Positions 1 to 6,694 of a stretch of 18,067 nucleotides of DNA are shown piece by piece. The position numbers were made by a program, and so were the translations under genes. The DNA is from Pseudonocardiales bacterium (GTDB lineage Bacteria; Actinomycetota; Actinomycetes; Mycobacteriales; Jatrophihabitantaceae). Where the stretch lies: the NCBI GenBank assembly GCA_030840415.1, contig JAVEEO010000562.1, forward strand, positions 1 to 18,067, written 5' to 3'. Position 1 is the first letter of the stretch; the number at the start of each line of letters is the position of its first letter. The notes beneath the pieces are model-generated. The model was not told the origin of the DNA. It did no database searches and worked only from the letters and a program-made list of their open reading frames with translations.

Positions 1-1
1 T

Positions 2-55
2 GACGGCTTGCACACCAAGGGTTCAGACCTTACAGTGTTCTCTGAGGGCAAGTAG
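2..55 (+). CDS. 3' end of an unrecognised gene (5' truncated by window)
   Basis: An open frame enters from the left edge and ends at TAG 53-55. It encodes the last 17 residues of a protein, D-G-L-H-T-K-G-S-D-L-T-V-F-S-E-G-K. The stop lies 33 bases before the GntR-type gene, so the two could be co-transcribed. The tail is too short to assign a family, and I cannot exclude that it is a chance open frame. Confidence 0.35.
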   Translation, partial: DGLHTKGSDLTVFSEGK

Positions 56-88
56 CCTACTGGGGGCGTTATTGACCGTGGAGGAATG

Positions 89-421
89 ATGAGCGAGTTT
101 AAGTTCGAGGCTGGCGGCACCAAGAAGCAGCAAGTCGCCAAGGACCTCCGGCGCCGCATCAGGACGGGCGATCTGCCGTTGGGAGAGTCGATCGGAGACC
201 TGTTCAAGCTTGCGGAGTACTACGGCTGCTCCTGGGGCACAGTGCGCGACGCCCAACGTCCATTGGTTGAGGAAGGGCTGTTGTCTGAGGTCAAGGCCGG
301 CGTGCCGACCAGGGTGATCGCAGTACCCGCCGGAGACGCGACGCCCGATGTACTGCCGAAGCTCCGCGAACTCCGGCGCGAGATCGACGCGATCATCAAG
401 CAGCTCGAGCTGGCGGTGTAG
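89..421 (+). CDS. Small GntR-family winged-helix transcriptional regulator
   Basis: This 110-residue protein carries an N-terminal GntR-type winged helix (about residues 10-78) and almost nothing else. The family pattern is visible: a KQQVAKDLRRRIRTGDL helix, GESIGDLFKLAEYYGCS, GTVRDAQRPLVEEGLL, then a wing. The usual effector-binding domain is missing. In its place is a short charged amphipathic helix (about residues 85-108) that could mediate dimerisation. Compact GntR proteins like this are common in actinobacterial integrative elements and prophage-like regions, where they act as DNA-binding repressors; that role is inferred. GGAGG at 80-84 suits the second of two tandem ATGs (89), 4 bases away, better than the first (86). 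The next gene starts 6 bases after the stop. Confidence 0.85.
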   Translation: MSEFKFEAGGTKKQQVAKDLRRRIRTGDLPLGESIGDLFKLAEYYGCSWGTVRDAQRPLVEEGLLSEVKAGVPTRVIAVPAGDATPDVLPKLRELRREIDAIIKQLELAV

Positions 422-427
422 CAGCTG

Positions 428-912
428 ATGTCCTCATCTGACTGGGTCACCGTTGTAGTCGCGGTCGCCGGCATCATCGGCACCTTGGGATCGGGGCCGA
501 TCACGCAGCGGATCGCCGGCAAGAGCGAAGAGCGGCGCCTGATTAACGCAGAAGGGCGAGCCGCCGTGGCCGCGTTCCTCGCGGGCTTGACTCAGTTCCA
601 TGCCAAGGAACGTGCGATGGTAGATCCGGCCGATATCCTCGTCGATCTGAAACTCACCGTCGCCCGTGTTCAAATCACGTGCAGCACCAAGGTGGCGTGG
701 CGTCGGAGATCCATGACGGTGCGACCGTGATTCGCGTCGTGATGATCACCCAGCATCACAGGGCCTTCGACCAACTAGTTGCGCTACGGAAGAAGGAAGA
801 TGAGTTGGTCAATGAGGTCAGGCGAATACTGAAACTAGGAGACCTAACACTGCCGGTTGGTCCACCCGCATCGAGCCTTCCGAGTCATAGGCGTAGGGGT
901 GCGCAAGGCTAA
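428..912 (+). pseudogene. Frameshifted small membrane-anchored protein (GTGGC duplication)
   Basis: Two overlapping frames join into one protein. The first starts at ATG 428 and has an N-terminal hydrophobic segment (about residues 6-25, VTVVVAVAGIIGTLG), then a charged helical region with KSEERRLINAEGRAAVAAFL. The second frame ends at TAA 910-912 and continues with ASEIHDGATVIRVVM and a charged helix RKKEDELVNEVRRILKLG. The junction holds a perfect tandem repeat, GTGGC at 692-696 and 697-701. Removing one copy restores a single 159-residue frame reading K-V-A-S-E-I-H across it. This shape, one membrane segment followed by a long helical cytoplasmic part, is typical of small actinobacterial hypothetical proteins; I recognise no function. 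It follows the GntR gene by 6 bases. It could be a true pseudogene, phase variation or a sequencing error. Confidence 0.6.
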
Positions 913-1157
913 GCCGAACACCCGTCGGGCAAGCAAGGTACTTGACGACCGCGCCTGACACCAGAGCGATCCTCGATCACAACACGGAAACGCGAGCCCA
1001 AGCCCACGCTAGCAAGCCAGCCCGGGTGACGAGCAGCCGGCCGGATGCCGCGCACAACCGTCGATATGCGCGAGGTCGTATGGACCGAGCGAAGCACCCA
1101 TGTCGGTCACTCTGATCAGGCCGCAGCGGCTCTGTTTCCGCGGGGCACAATCGGAGC

Positions 1158-2438
1158 GTGAGCGTCGTGTTCCCGAAGGTGTTAGTGGACACTCGCCGCC
1201 GGATTCGTGAGGACGGACGGGTGTCCACAGCCCGCGCGTTTCGGCTGAGCGTGGCAGCGGTCTCAGCGTATGTCGTGGCACAACGGGTCTCGGCCGATGC
1301 CAAGCCGGTCACCGCGGCGTTGACCGCGCTGCTGATTGTGCAGGTGACCTTTCTCGGGACGATCACGGATACGTTGCGGCGCATCGTGAGCGTGCTGGCG
1401 GGCGTCGGCCTCGCCATCGCCGCATCATTACTCGTCGGGCTCACGTGGTGGAGCCTGGCATTGATCGTGCTGATATCGATTCTGATCGGCCAAGCGCTGC
1501 GGCTCGGCCCACACCTGCTCGAGGTGCCTATCAGCGCGATGCTGATCCTCGCGGCGGGTGGCGCCGGCGTCAACGCGCTCGATCGCGTGGTCGAGACGTT
1601 GATCGGGGCCGCGGTCGGGGTGCTTGTCAACGGCGTCGCGCCGCAGCGTCCACGCATCCGCAGCGCGGGCATGGCGGTCGAACGTTTCGCCGACGCGATC
1701 GCGCAGCTGCTCGACCGGGTCGCGTCCGCGCTGCACGAGGGGCCGGTCTCGCCTGTCATGGCTGGCGAGTGGCTGGATGAGGCGCGCAGGTTGAGCAAAC
1801 GTGTCGAGCTCATCGAGCGCGAGCTTGACCAGGCAAGTGAGAGCAGGCGGCTCAACCCCCGAGCGGTGGGCATGCCGGACACCACGCCGGACTTGCGCAC
1901 CGGGCTCCAAGCGCTCGAACACGCCGCAATCGCGCTGCGGGCGGTGTTCCGCTCACTGGCTGAAGGGTCGAACCCGACCGGCGACGAGGCCCATTCCGAT
2001 CACTCGGTTGACGACGATCTGCAGGAGGCGATCGCTGTGTTGGTAGCCGACATCGCCAGGGCGGTGCGTGATTTCGGTGCGCTGGTGCGCGCCGAAGGTG
2101 ACCAGATGGGCGAGACGCACGTAGTCGAGCTCGAGGAAGCACTCGAGGCCGCCCGCGAGGCCCGGGCGCGGCTGACCGAACTCCTCTTGGTCGATCCGCA
2201 CGAAGCGGTCGGGCTCTGGCAGCGCCGTGGATCGCTGCTCGCCGGCGTCGAACGGGTGCTGGCCGAGCTTGATGCGGAAGAACGACGACGGCGCACGCAG
2301 CAGCGGCGCGAGCAGGCAGCCGCCGCACGCGGTCCCGGTGCACAAGCCGCGGAACGGCTACGTAAGACCACCAGCCGGGTCGTCACCGAGAACACCCCGC
2401 TTCGGCGTGTACGGGGCGCGAGTCGCGATCGTCCGTAA
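1158..2438 (+). CDS. FUSC / aromatic acid exporter (ArAE)-type membrane protein
   Basis: This 426-residue protein resembles the FUSC/DUF939 group related to aromatic acid exporters. The N-terminal membrane half (about residues 27-165) opens with RAFRLSVAAVSAYVVAQRV. It contains the family-like stretch KPVTAALTALLIVQVTFLGT (50-69), several further hydrophobic helices, and GAAVGVLVNGVAPQRP at the membrane exit. Residues 170-426 are a long charged, helical cytoplasmic domain ending in an Arg/Ala-rich tail. Family members are thought to export aromatic acids or similar amphiphiles, but the substrate here is unknown. The start is GTG 1158; GTG 1167 is an alternative and no strong ribosome site separates them. 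The gene stands alone, with 245 bases upstream that show no other gene and a possible terminator just downstream. Confidence 0.85.
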   Translation: MSVVFPKVLVDTRRRIREDGRVSTARAFRLSVAAVSAYVVAQRVSADAKPVTAALTALLIVQVTFLGTITDTLRRIVSVLAGVGLAIAASLLVGLTWWSLALIVLISILIGQALRLGPHLLEVPISAMLILAAGGAGVNALDRVVETLIGAAVGVLVNGVAPQRPRIRSAGMAVERFADAIAQLLDRVASALHEGPVSPVMAGEWLDEARRLSKRVELIERELDQASESRRLNPRAVGMPDTTPDLRTGLQALEHAAIALRAVFRSLAEGSNPTGDEAHSDHSVDDDLQEAIAVLVADIARAVRDFGALVRAEGDQMGETHVVELEEALEAAREARARLTELLLVDPHEAVGLWQRRGSLLAGVERVLAELDAEERRRRTQQRREQAAAARGPGAQAAERLRKTTSRVVTENTPLRRVRGASRDRP

Positions 2439-2445
2439 ACGACCC

Positions 2446-2473
2446 CCGGCGCCTTTCTAGGGCTCTGCGCCGG
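2446..2473 (+). terminator. Possible terminator after the FUSC gene
   Basis: Seven-bp inverted repeat CCGGCGC (2446-2452) and GCGCCGG (2467-2473) with a 14-base loop, starting 8 bases after the FUSC stop. There is no T-tract, so it is only a weak terminator candidate. Confidence 0.3.
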
Positions 2474-2603
2474 CGTCCTCGCCGACCCGGATGGCTCGAC
2501 CCAAAGCACGGCGAGCTATAGCCGTCGATCTGTGCGCGGCTTCATTCACGCCTGTAGAGCACCTAAGAGCACAGGTCGCGACTCGTCACCCTTGCATGGA
2601 TGG

Positions 2604-3746
2604 TCACAGCAACACGGTCTCGATCAGGTAGTCGATCAGGTCCTGTCCATCGAGATCGTGACGGAGAATTGCTTCTCCTGCCAGCGTGACGAGAGCCAAA
2701 GACTCATTTACCGTCAGACGAATGGTCGTGTCAGTCACGGTCACTCGATCGTCACCCTGGAGGCTGTCGAGCGCGTCAATCAGGCTCTGTGGGTCGGCAA
2801 GGCCTCGACTGTCCGAAGGCTTCAGCAGCTCGGCGAGTTGGTGAGGGTCGAGGTTACGAACGCCCGGGTAAGCGTCCATGACGCGGCCCTCGTGCATCCA
2901 GTACTCCTCGTCCGGTAGCGGCTGCGGAAATCTCGGGGGCGCGATGACGGAGGGGTCATCCCACGCAAGGCCGGCCTGCTCCGTGTCCCGCTGTTCCTGA
3001 TCCGCGCGCGCGGCGACAGCTCCCAGCCATGTGTCTCGTTCGAGGTCGTCATGCCGTGCCTCGATCTGGTGACCGCAGATGACTCGCTCGACAAGATGCA
3101 GCAGGATCGCCGCTTCCAGGGGATGCATCCCGATGAGTTCGTTGCGACCGGTGGCGACGATTGGATCTCCCGTCCGTAAGGTTTGCGTGATCAGGCTATC
3201 CAGTTGAGCCGGTCGGAGCGCAAGAAAACTGAGCGCATAGGCTGGTTCAACCACGATCACTCGAGAGTTCTTCGTGAACCGGGATGTGGCATCACGGAGC
3301 CTGTCCTGCACTTGCGGAACAGATGGATCGCAGCAGGCAAGTATGTAATAGGTCAGATCGTCGCCGTAATATTCGCGGGCGGTGTGGTATTGCTGAATCA
3401 GTTTGGACGTGGGGTTCTCAGTGACGAACTCGTGATGACTCTTGATCTGCACACCGATGAATCGAGCGCCGACTGCATCAGTTAGCCGCATAGCCACATC
3501 GACGCCCTGGTCATTAAGGCCCTGAATGTCATAGGTGATGTTGCTGTCCCGACGGAGGCCGTCGAGGAGCCGCTGCATATTCCGGGTAGTCGTCGGCACC
3601 AGATCGCGGTTATGCCTGTAAGTCTGGAGCCGCGAGAGGTCGGTCGCCGACGCTCGTCGATAGCGGAGAGCGTTACCGACGAGGCGATGAGCCAGAGCGA
3701 TCGCGCCAGCCAGGTCGGCGGCGTCGGCTTCGTCGTCTATAGGCAC
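2604..3746 (-). CDS. Orphan protein with PD-(D/E)XK nuclease-like domain
   Basis: This 380-residue protein has no obvious membrane segment. Residues about 55-135 look like a PD-(D/E)XK (restriction-endonuclease-like, DUF4365/Mrr-like) core: a helix (TRNMQRLLDGLRRD), then GLNDQGVDVAMRL with the candidate acidic residue D83, then a strand RFIGVQIKSH giving Q100-x-K102. This D...QxK arrangement is known from nucleases that cleave or sense DNA. The segment GDDLTYYILACCDP (129-141) fits the following core strand. The C-terminal half (about 205-380) is not recognised. The start is GTG 3746, the first start after an in-frame TGA about 15 bases upstream, with no clear ribosome site. The first 55 residues are therefore uncertain, and the next in-frame Met is M57. 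The codon choice is visibly less GC-rich than in the core genes, which suggests horizontal transfer. A defence role is inference only. Confidence 0.75.
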   Translation of the reverse strand: MPIDDEADAADLAGAIALAHRLVGNALRYRRASATDLSRLQTYRHNRDLVPTTTRNMQRLLDGLRRDSNITYDIQGLNDQGVDVAMRLTDAVGARFIGVQIKSHHEFVTENPTSKLIQQYHTAREYYGDDLTYYILACCDPSVPQVQDRLRDATSRFTKNSRVIVVEPAYALSFLALRPAQLDSLITQTLRTGDPIVATGRNELIGMHPLEAAILLHLVERVICGHQIEARHDDLERDTWLGAVAARADQEQRDTEQAGLAWDDPSVIAPPRFPQPLPDEEYWMHEGRVMDAYPGVRNLDPHQLAELLKPSDSRGLADPQSLIDALDSLQGDDRVTVTDTTIRLTVNESLALVTLAGEAILRHDLDGQDLIDYLIETVLL

Positions 3747-3947
3747 GGTTGCAAGTGTCGCTCAGGACGTCGAGGGCCGCTCGGCGCTTCACCTGCTCGG
3801 ATCGGGGCCCGGACCCATATCGCTCGGCGAGATCGTCGGTCTCCGCAGATGTCCGCGGTGCATAGTCGGCGTTATGCGCCGCACAGCAGCTGCTCGGGCG
3901 CGGAGACGTCCGGCGCGGTCAGGGTTCAAAACCGTCCTAAGAGGCGC

Positions 3948-4637
3948 TCAGTCAGCCTGGGAACGCTGTACTTCTGCCGCGCGCTGGGCCACCACGGTGG
4001 CGTCGGCAGGCCGCGCCCCGGCTGACCAGTCCTCCTCCTCGGCGGCGTACATCAGGCCGTAGGCCGGCGTTCCGGGCTGCATGCGCCAGCCTTCGGACAG
4101 CGGGCCGAGGTCCACGGTGTCATAGCCGAGCTCGTCGAGCAGCTCGGTGACAGTGCGCTTGGCCTCGGCATCGTCGCCGGCGATGGCCAGCGCGCTGCGA
4201 TCAGCCGAGCCGGTAGGGCGCGGCAGGTCGCGCAGGTGCTGGAAGAAGATGTTGTTGAACCCCTTCACCACCCGCGAGGCAGGCAGGTGGGCCTGCAGCA
4301 GCTCCGACGAGGTCGTGGTCTGCGAGTCGAGTGCCGCGAACTGCCCGTCACGTTGCGGGTAGTAGTTCATCGTGTCGATCACGACCTTGCCCGCCAGCGC
4401 CTCGGCGGGCACCTCGCTGTAGTTCTTGAAAGGGATCGTCACGACGACCACATCACCGGCCTCGGCCGCCTGCGCTGCCGTCGCCGCCCGGGCATGCTCG
4501 CCGAGGTCGCTGACGAGTTCGGTCAGGGTGTCGGGACCGCGGCTGTTGCTCATCACCACGTCGTGCCCGGCAGCCAGCGCCAGCCGGGCGACGGTGCTGC
4601 CGATGTTCCCGCTTCCGATGAAACTCCAGGTAGCCAT
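3948..4637 (-). CDS. NAD(P)-binding oxidoreductase of the NADPH:F420 reductase type
   Basis: This 229-residue protein belongs to the F420_oxidored/NADPH-dependent F420 reductase-like group. A dinucleotide-binding Rossmann motif opens the protein, with G8-S-G-N-I-G13 after the strand WSFI. It is followed by GHDVVMSNSRGPDTL, where SNSRG is the usual NADP-phosphate-contacting loop. Also visible are DVVVVTIPF and GKVVIDTMNYYPQRDGQ, a stretch typical of the family. Proteins of this type move hydride between NADPH and F420 or a similar cofactor, but many members have unassigned substrates. ATG 4637 was chosen because it starts directly at the Rossmann strand and has GGAG 7 bases upstream; the frame stays open further upstream without homology-like content. 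It lies downstream of ygfZ on the same strand, separated by 89 bases that may contain a terminator. Confidence 0.88.
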   Translation of the reverse strand: MATWSFIGSGNIGSTVARLALAAGHDVVMSNSRGPDTLTELVSDLGEHARAATAAQAAEAGDVVVVTIPFKNYSEVPAEALAGKVVIDTMNYYPQRDGQFAALDSQTTTSSELLQAHLPASRVVKGFNNIFFQHLRDLPRPTGSADRSALAIAGDDAEAKRTVTELLDELGYDTVDLGPLSEGWRMQPGTPAYGLMYAAEEEDWSAGARPADATVVAQRAAEVQRSQAD

Positions 4638-4679
4638 GCCGGCTCCAACCTCCCCGCCGGGTAGGGAATTCCGGGACGA

Positions 4680-4704
4680 CCGGCCGCCGAGCTTCACCGG
4701 CCGG
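4680..4704 (-). terminator. Possible terminator after ygfZ
   Basis: CCGGCCG (4680-4686) and CGGCCGG (4698-4704) form a 7-bp stem with an 11-base loop, 23 bases past the ygfZ stop on the minus strand. No T-tract is present. GGCCGGCGAAG occurs here and again inside the ygfZ 3' end, so the stem may simply reflect local repetition. Confidence 0.25.
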
Positions 4705-4726
4705 CGAAGTCGACCGGCGACAGACC

Positions 4727-5806
4727 TCAGGCGGTGGTGGCGGTACTACCGGCGCGGCCGGCGAAGCCGGTCGGCAGCTCGGCGACCGCATCGGCCGGGT
4801 CGAGTACGGCGGAGTGGCCCGGCACGGTGAGGGTGTCCTGATCGGTCAGGCCGCGCTTGACGATGGCCAGCGAGATCGGTCCCAGCTCGTGGTGCTGGAC
4901 GGCGGTGCCGACGAAGCCCACCGCACGACCATCGCGCTCCACCGGGCTGCCCGGCTCGGGCAGCTGCTCGGTGTCGCCGGACAGGTGCAGCAGTACCAGC
5001 CGGCGCGGTGGCTTGCCGAGGTTCTGCACCCGGGCCACCGTTTCCTGGCCGCGGTAGCAGCCCTTGTCCAGGTGCACCGCCGAGCCGATCCAGCCGGCCT
5101 CGTGGGCCAGCGTCCGGTGGTCGGTGTCCAAGCCCAGCCGGGGTCGCCGATGCTCGACCCGCAGCGCGGCGGCGGCCCAGCTGCCGATCGGCTGGGCTCC
5201 GGCGGCGCGCAACCGCTCGGCGATCGAGGCCAGTTCGGACCGGTCGACGATCAGGTCCACCGGGCCGCCGACCAGTGCCGGGCGCACGAAACCCTTACCG
5301 GGCAACGAAACCGCCCGTCCGGTCGGCACCGGCAGGCCGGCCTTGGTGAGCACCTCGAGGGCTTGCGGCCCGACCAGCGACAGCACGGCGTAGTCGGCAC
5401 TCACCAGCGCCGGCTCCACCCGCTTGAGGAAGCGCATCTTGAGCAGGTAGCCGAGCACTTCGTCGCCGGCTCGCGGTTCGGTGTCGATCCAGACCTGGTC
5501 GCCGAGTTCGGTGAGCTGCCAGTGCTGCTCGACGTGCCCGTTGGGCGAGAGCACCAGCGCCTCGGCGGAGTCGCCGTCGGTCAGCGCGCTCAGGTGTTGC
5601 GAGCAGATCGCGTGCAACCAGTCCAACCGGTCCGGGCCGGGCACCACCAGGACGTCGCGATGCGAGCCGTCGAGCAGGCCGGCGCCGGTGACAGCCTGTC
5701 GCTGCTCGCCGAGCGGGTCCCCGTAGTGCCAGGCGGTGCCGGCGTCCGGGCCGCCCGCTTCGACGGCACCGGGCCAGTCCAGCAGTGGCGAACGGTAGTC
5801 GGTCAT
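4727..5806 (-). CDS. ygfZ: Folate-binding protein YgfZ (GcvT-like)
   Basis: This 359-residue protein of the GcvT/YgfZ fold carries the diagnostic motif K248-G-C-Y-R-G-Q-E-T256, including the conserved cysteine C250 of the YgfZ group. The N-terminal domain (about residues 30-130) includes GAGLLDGSHRDVLVVPGPDRLDWLH. The C-terminal barrel follows the motif, with PRRLVLLHL. YgfZ uses a tetrahydrofolate-type cofactor to help assemble or repair certain iron-sulfur proteins in the cytoplasm, and it lacks the aminomethyltransferase activity of GcvT. Its ATG (5804-5806) overlaps the TGA of the upstream Fur-family gene by 4 bp, so the two are almost certainly co-transcribed and translationally coupled. 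Length is normal for actinobacterial homologues, which are longer than the E. coli protein. Confidence 0.94.
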   Translation of the reverse strand: MTDYRSPLLDWPGAVEAGGPDAGTAWHYGDPLGEQRQAVTGAGLLDGSHRDVLVVPGPDRLDWLHAICSQHLSALTDGDSAEALVLSPNGHVEQHWQLTELGDQVWIDTEPRAGDEVLGYLLKMRFLKRVEPALVSADYAVLSLVGPQALEVLTKAGLPVPTGRAVSLPGKGFVRPALVGGPVDLIVDRSELASIAERLRAAGAQPIGSWAAAALRVEHRRPRLGLDTDHRTLAHEAGWIGSAVHLDKGCYRGQETVARVQNLGKPPRRLVLLHLSGDTEQLPEPGSPVERDGRAVGFVGTAVQHHELGPISLAIVKRGLTDQDTLTVPGHSAVLDPADAVAELPTGFAGRAGSTATTA

Positions 5807-6252
5807 GTGCTTCCTCCGGCTGTGCGAACGGTGTTTGCCGCGCAGTCGGCGCAGGTGCCGAAGACGGTGAAGTGCGAGCGGTCCAGCACGAAACCGCGCT
5901 CGGCCAGCAGCCGGGCGGCCAGCGCGTCGGCCAGACCCGCCGGTGCGTCCACCACCGCCGAACAGTGGTGGCAGACCACGTGGATGTGATCGTCCCCGGC
6001 CAGCCGGTAGGACGGCGCCCCGTGCCCGAGGTGGGTGTGGGCCAACAGGCCGATCTGCTCCAGAACCTCGAGCGTGCGGTACACCGTGGTCAGGTCGATC
6101 TCGGGCACCGCCTCGGCCACCTGGTCGGGGGTGGCATGCACCAGTTGGGTCACGGCAGCCATAACGCGCTGGCGCTGCGGAGTCATCCGCAGGCCGCGTT
6201 CGTGCAGCCGGCTGGCCAGCGGATCAGGCGAGGCGGCAGGTTGACGGGCCAT
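5803..6252 (-). CDS. Fur-family metal-dependent regulator (Nur/Zur/PerR type)
   Basis: This 149-residue protein has the standard Fur layout. The N-terminal winged helix (about residues 10-85) includes RMTPQRQRVMAAV and the recognition segment DLTTVYRTLEVLEQIGLL. The C-terminal metal/dimer domain has H89-x-H91, C94-x2-C97 (CHHC) and C134-x2-C137 (CADC), the structural zinc site of the family. H72-x-H74 and H127 could form a regulatory metal site. Their placement, and the chromosomal setting near ygfZ, the sulfurtransferase and glnR, recall the nickel regulator Nur of Streptomyces, but motif reading cannot settle Ni, Zn or peroxide sensing. ATG 6252 was chosen because GGAG lies just upstream and residues beyond it look non-coding. 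The gene overlaps ygfZ by ATGA and is divergent from the small-ORF/RNA element at 6310. Confidence 0.92.
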   Translation of the reverse strand: MARQPAASPDPLASRLHERGLRMTPQRQRVMAAVTQLVHATPDQVAEAVPEIDLTTVYRTLEVLEQIGLLAHTHLGHGAPSYRLAGDDHIHVVCHHCSAVVDAPAGLADALAARLLAERGFVLDRSHFTVFGTCADCAANTVRTAGGST

Positions 6253-6309
6253 GATCGCTCCATGATATGGCTCGCCGGTTAAAGACTGGCCGGTTGCGCA
6301 CCGGCGACG

Positions 6310-6315
6310 TAGATT
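6310..6315 (+). promoter_or_regulatory. Possible -10 element for the small ORF / RNA element
   Basis: TAGATT lies in the divergent region between the Fur-family gene and the 11-codon ORF. Transcription starting near 6322 would place the strong ribosome site (6333-6340) about 10 bases into the transcript. No convincing -35 box is seen at the right spacing, so confidence is low. Confidence 0.25.
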
Positions 6316-6352
6316 GGTAGCCGAACCAAGAGAGGAGGTGGTCCAGAACTTG

Positions 6353-6388
6353 ATGCGCTCTCGGACAACCAAGGAGGTTGCCGGCTAG
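6353..6388 (+). CDS. 11-aa mini-ORF (possible leader peptide)
   Basis: ATG CGC TCT ... GGC TAG encodes MRSRTTKEVAG. A near-perfect anti-16S match, AGGAGGTG at 6333-6340, lies 12 bases before the ATG, rather long spacing but very strong. A second AAGGAGGT occurs inside the ORF (6371-6378), where it is locked in hairpin 1. A ribosome moving through the ORF would open that hairpin, which is the geometry of translation-dependent regulation. No long downstream gene is tightly coupled, because the terminator-like stem follows at once. The peptide has no run of one amino acid that would identify a sensed nutrient. Confidence 0.4.
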   Translation: MRSRTTKEVAG

Positions 6389-6402
6389 TCCGGTGCCTCC
6401 TG

Positions 6403-6466
6403 AAACCCCGAGCCGCCGGGCTTGTCCGACCGGCAACAGGTTCACAGTGAACCGGCTCGGGGTTTT
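6403..6466 (+). terminator. Intrinsic-terminator-like 13-bp stem with T4 tail
   Basis: A perfect 13-bp inverted repeat (6403-6415 / 6453-6465) whose 3' arm runs directly into TTTT (6463-6466). It probably ends the short transcript that carries the mini-ORF, or forms the closing stem of a structured RNA. Confidence 0.5.
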
Positions 6467-6582
6467 CAACTGCCCTGACCCGCCCAGCGCAGGCCTACCA
6501 CGGCCCCGTCCTTGGCGTTGGTTCTCGATCGGAGCGGGCCTGTGTATAACCGGCGCTATGCGGGCTGACGGACCCAGCAGGC

Positions 6583-6610
6583 TTGACAAGGCGCGAAACC
6601 GGTCTAGCGT
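6583..6610 (+). promoter_or_regulatory. Consensus-like housekeeping promoter
   Basis: TTGACA (6583-6588) and TAGCGT (6605-6610) are separated by 16 bases, close to the actinobacterial housekeeping sigma consensus. Transcription would start near 6617 and run about 78 bases before the GTG at 6695. It is the strongest-looking promoter in the window. Confidence 0.6.
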
Positions 6611-6617
6611 TGCACCC

Positions 6618-6691
6618 GCTCGCCCACCGGCGAGCTAGTACTCCGAAACCCTCTCCGACCGGAGAGACACGGAGCAGACGCCTCTGGAGGC
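6618..6691 (+). promoter_or_regulatory. Hairpin-rich 5' leader of the Cys-rich ORF
   Basis: Three hairpins follow the promoter: GCTCGCC/GGCGAGC (6618-6624 / 6629-6635), CTCTCC/GGAGAG (6651-6656 / 6661-6666) and GCCTC/GAGGC (6680-6684 / 6687-6691). The last one contains the ribosome site GGAGG (6686-6690), so translation could be limited by folding. Hairpins at the very start of a transcript may also stabilise the mRNA. Confidence 0.4.
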
Positions 6692-6694
6692 ATC

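Larger units (their letters stand above)
6331..6467 (+). ncRNA. Structured RNA element with embedded mini-ORF
   Basis: Two strong folds follow each other. Hairpin 1 spans 6372-6401: AGGAGG (6372-6377) pairs with CCTCCT (6396-6401). After one bulged U at 6378, TGCCGG (6379-6384) pairs with CCGGTG (6390-6395), using two G-U pairs and a 5-base loop that contains the stop codon of the mini-ORF. Fold 2 is a 13-bp perfect stem, AAACCCCGAGCCG (6403-6415) with CGGCTCGGGGTTT (6453-6465). Its 37-base interior can form a GCCGG/CCGGC hairpin and holds the dyad GGTTCACAGTGAACC (6439-6453). The stem ends in TTTT. Dense, consecutive pairing plus a short ORF suggests an attenuator or a small RNA gene. I cannot match it to a named RNA family. 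Confidence 0.45.

Noticed and set aside
3915..3945. tRNA-like T-arm string GGTTCAAAACC near the left boundary of the conserved genes
   Set aside because: No acceptor stem, D-arm or anticodon arm can be built around it on either strand.
3747..3947. Search for an attachment site or tRNA fragment at the edge of the accessory block
   Set aside because: No direct repeat to the left edge, integrase or tRNA end was found by eye; the interval shows no gene.
4814..5989. Long plus-strand open frame of 391 codons opposite ygfZ
   Set aside because: It lies antisense to a clear YgfZ gene with the KGCYRGQET motif. Its composition is the Gly/Arg/His/Gln-rich pattern typical of reversed high-GC coding sequence.
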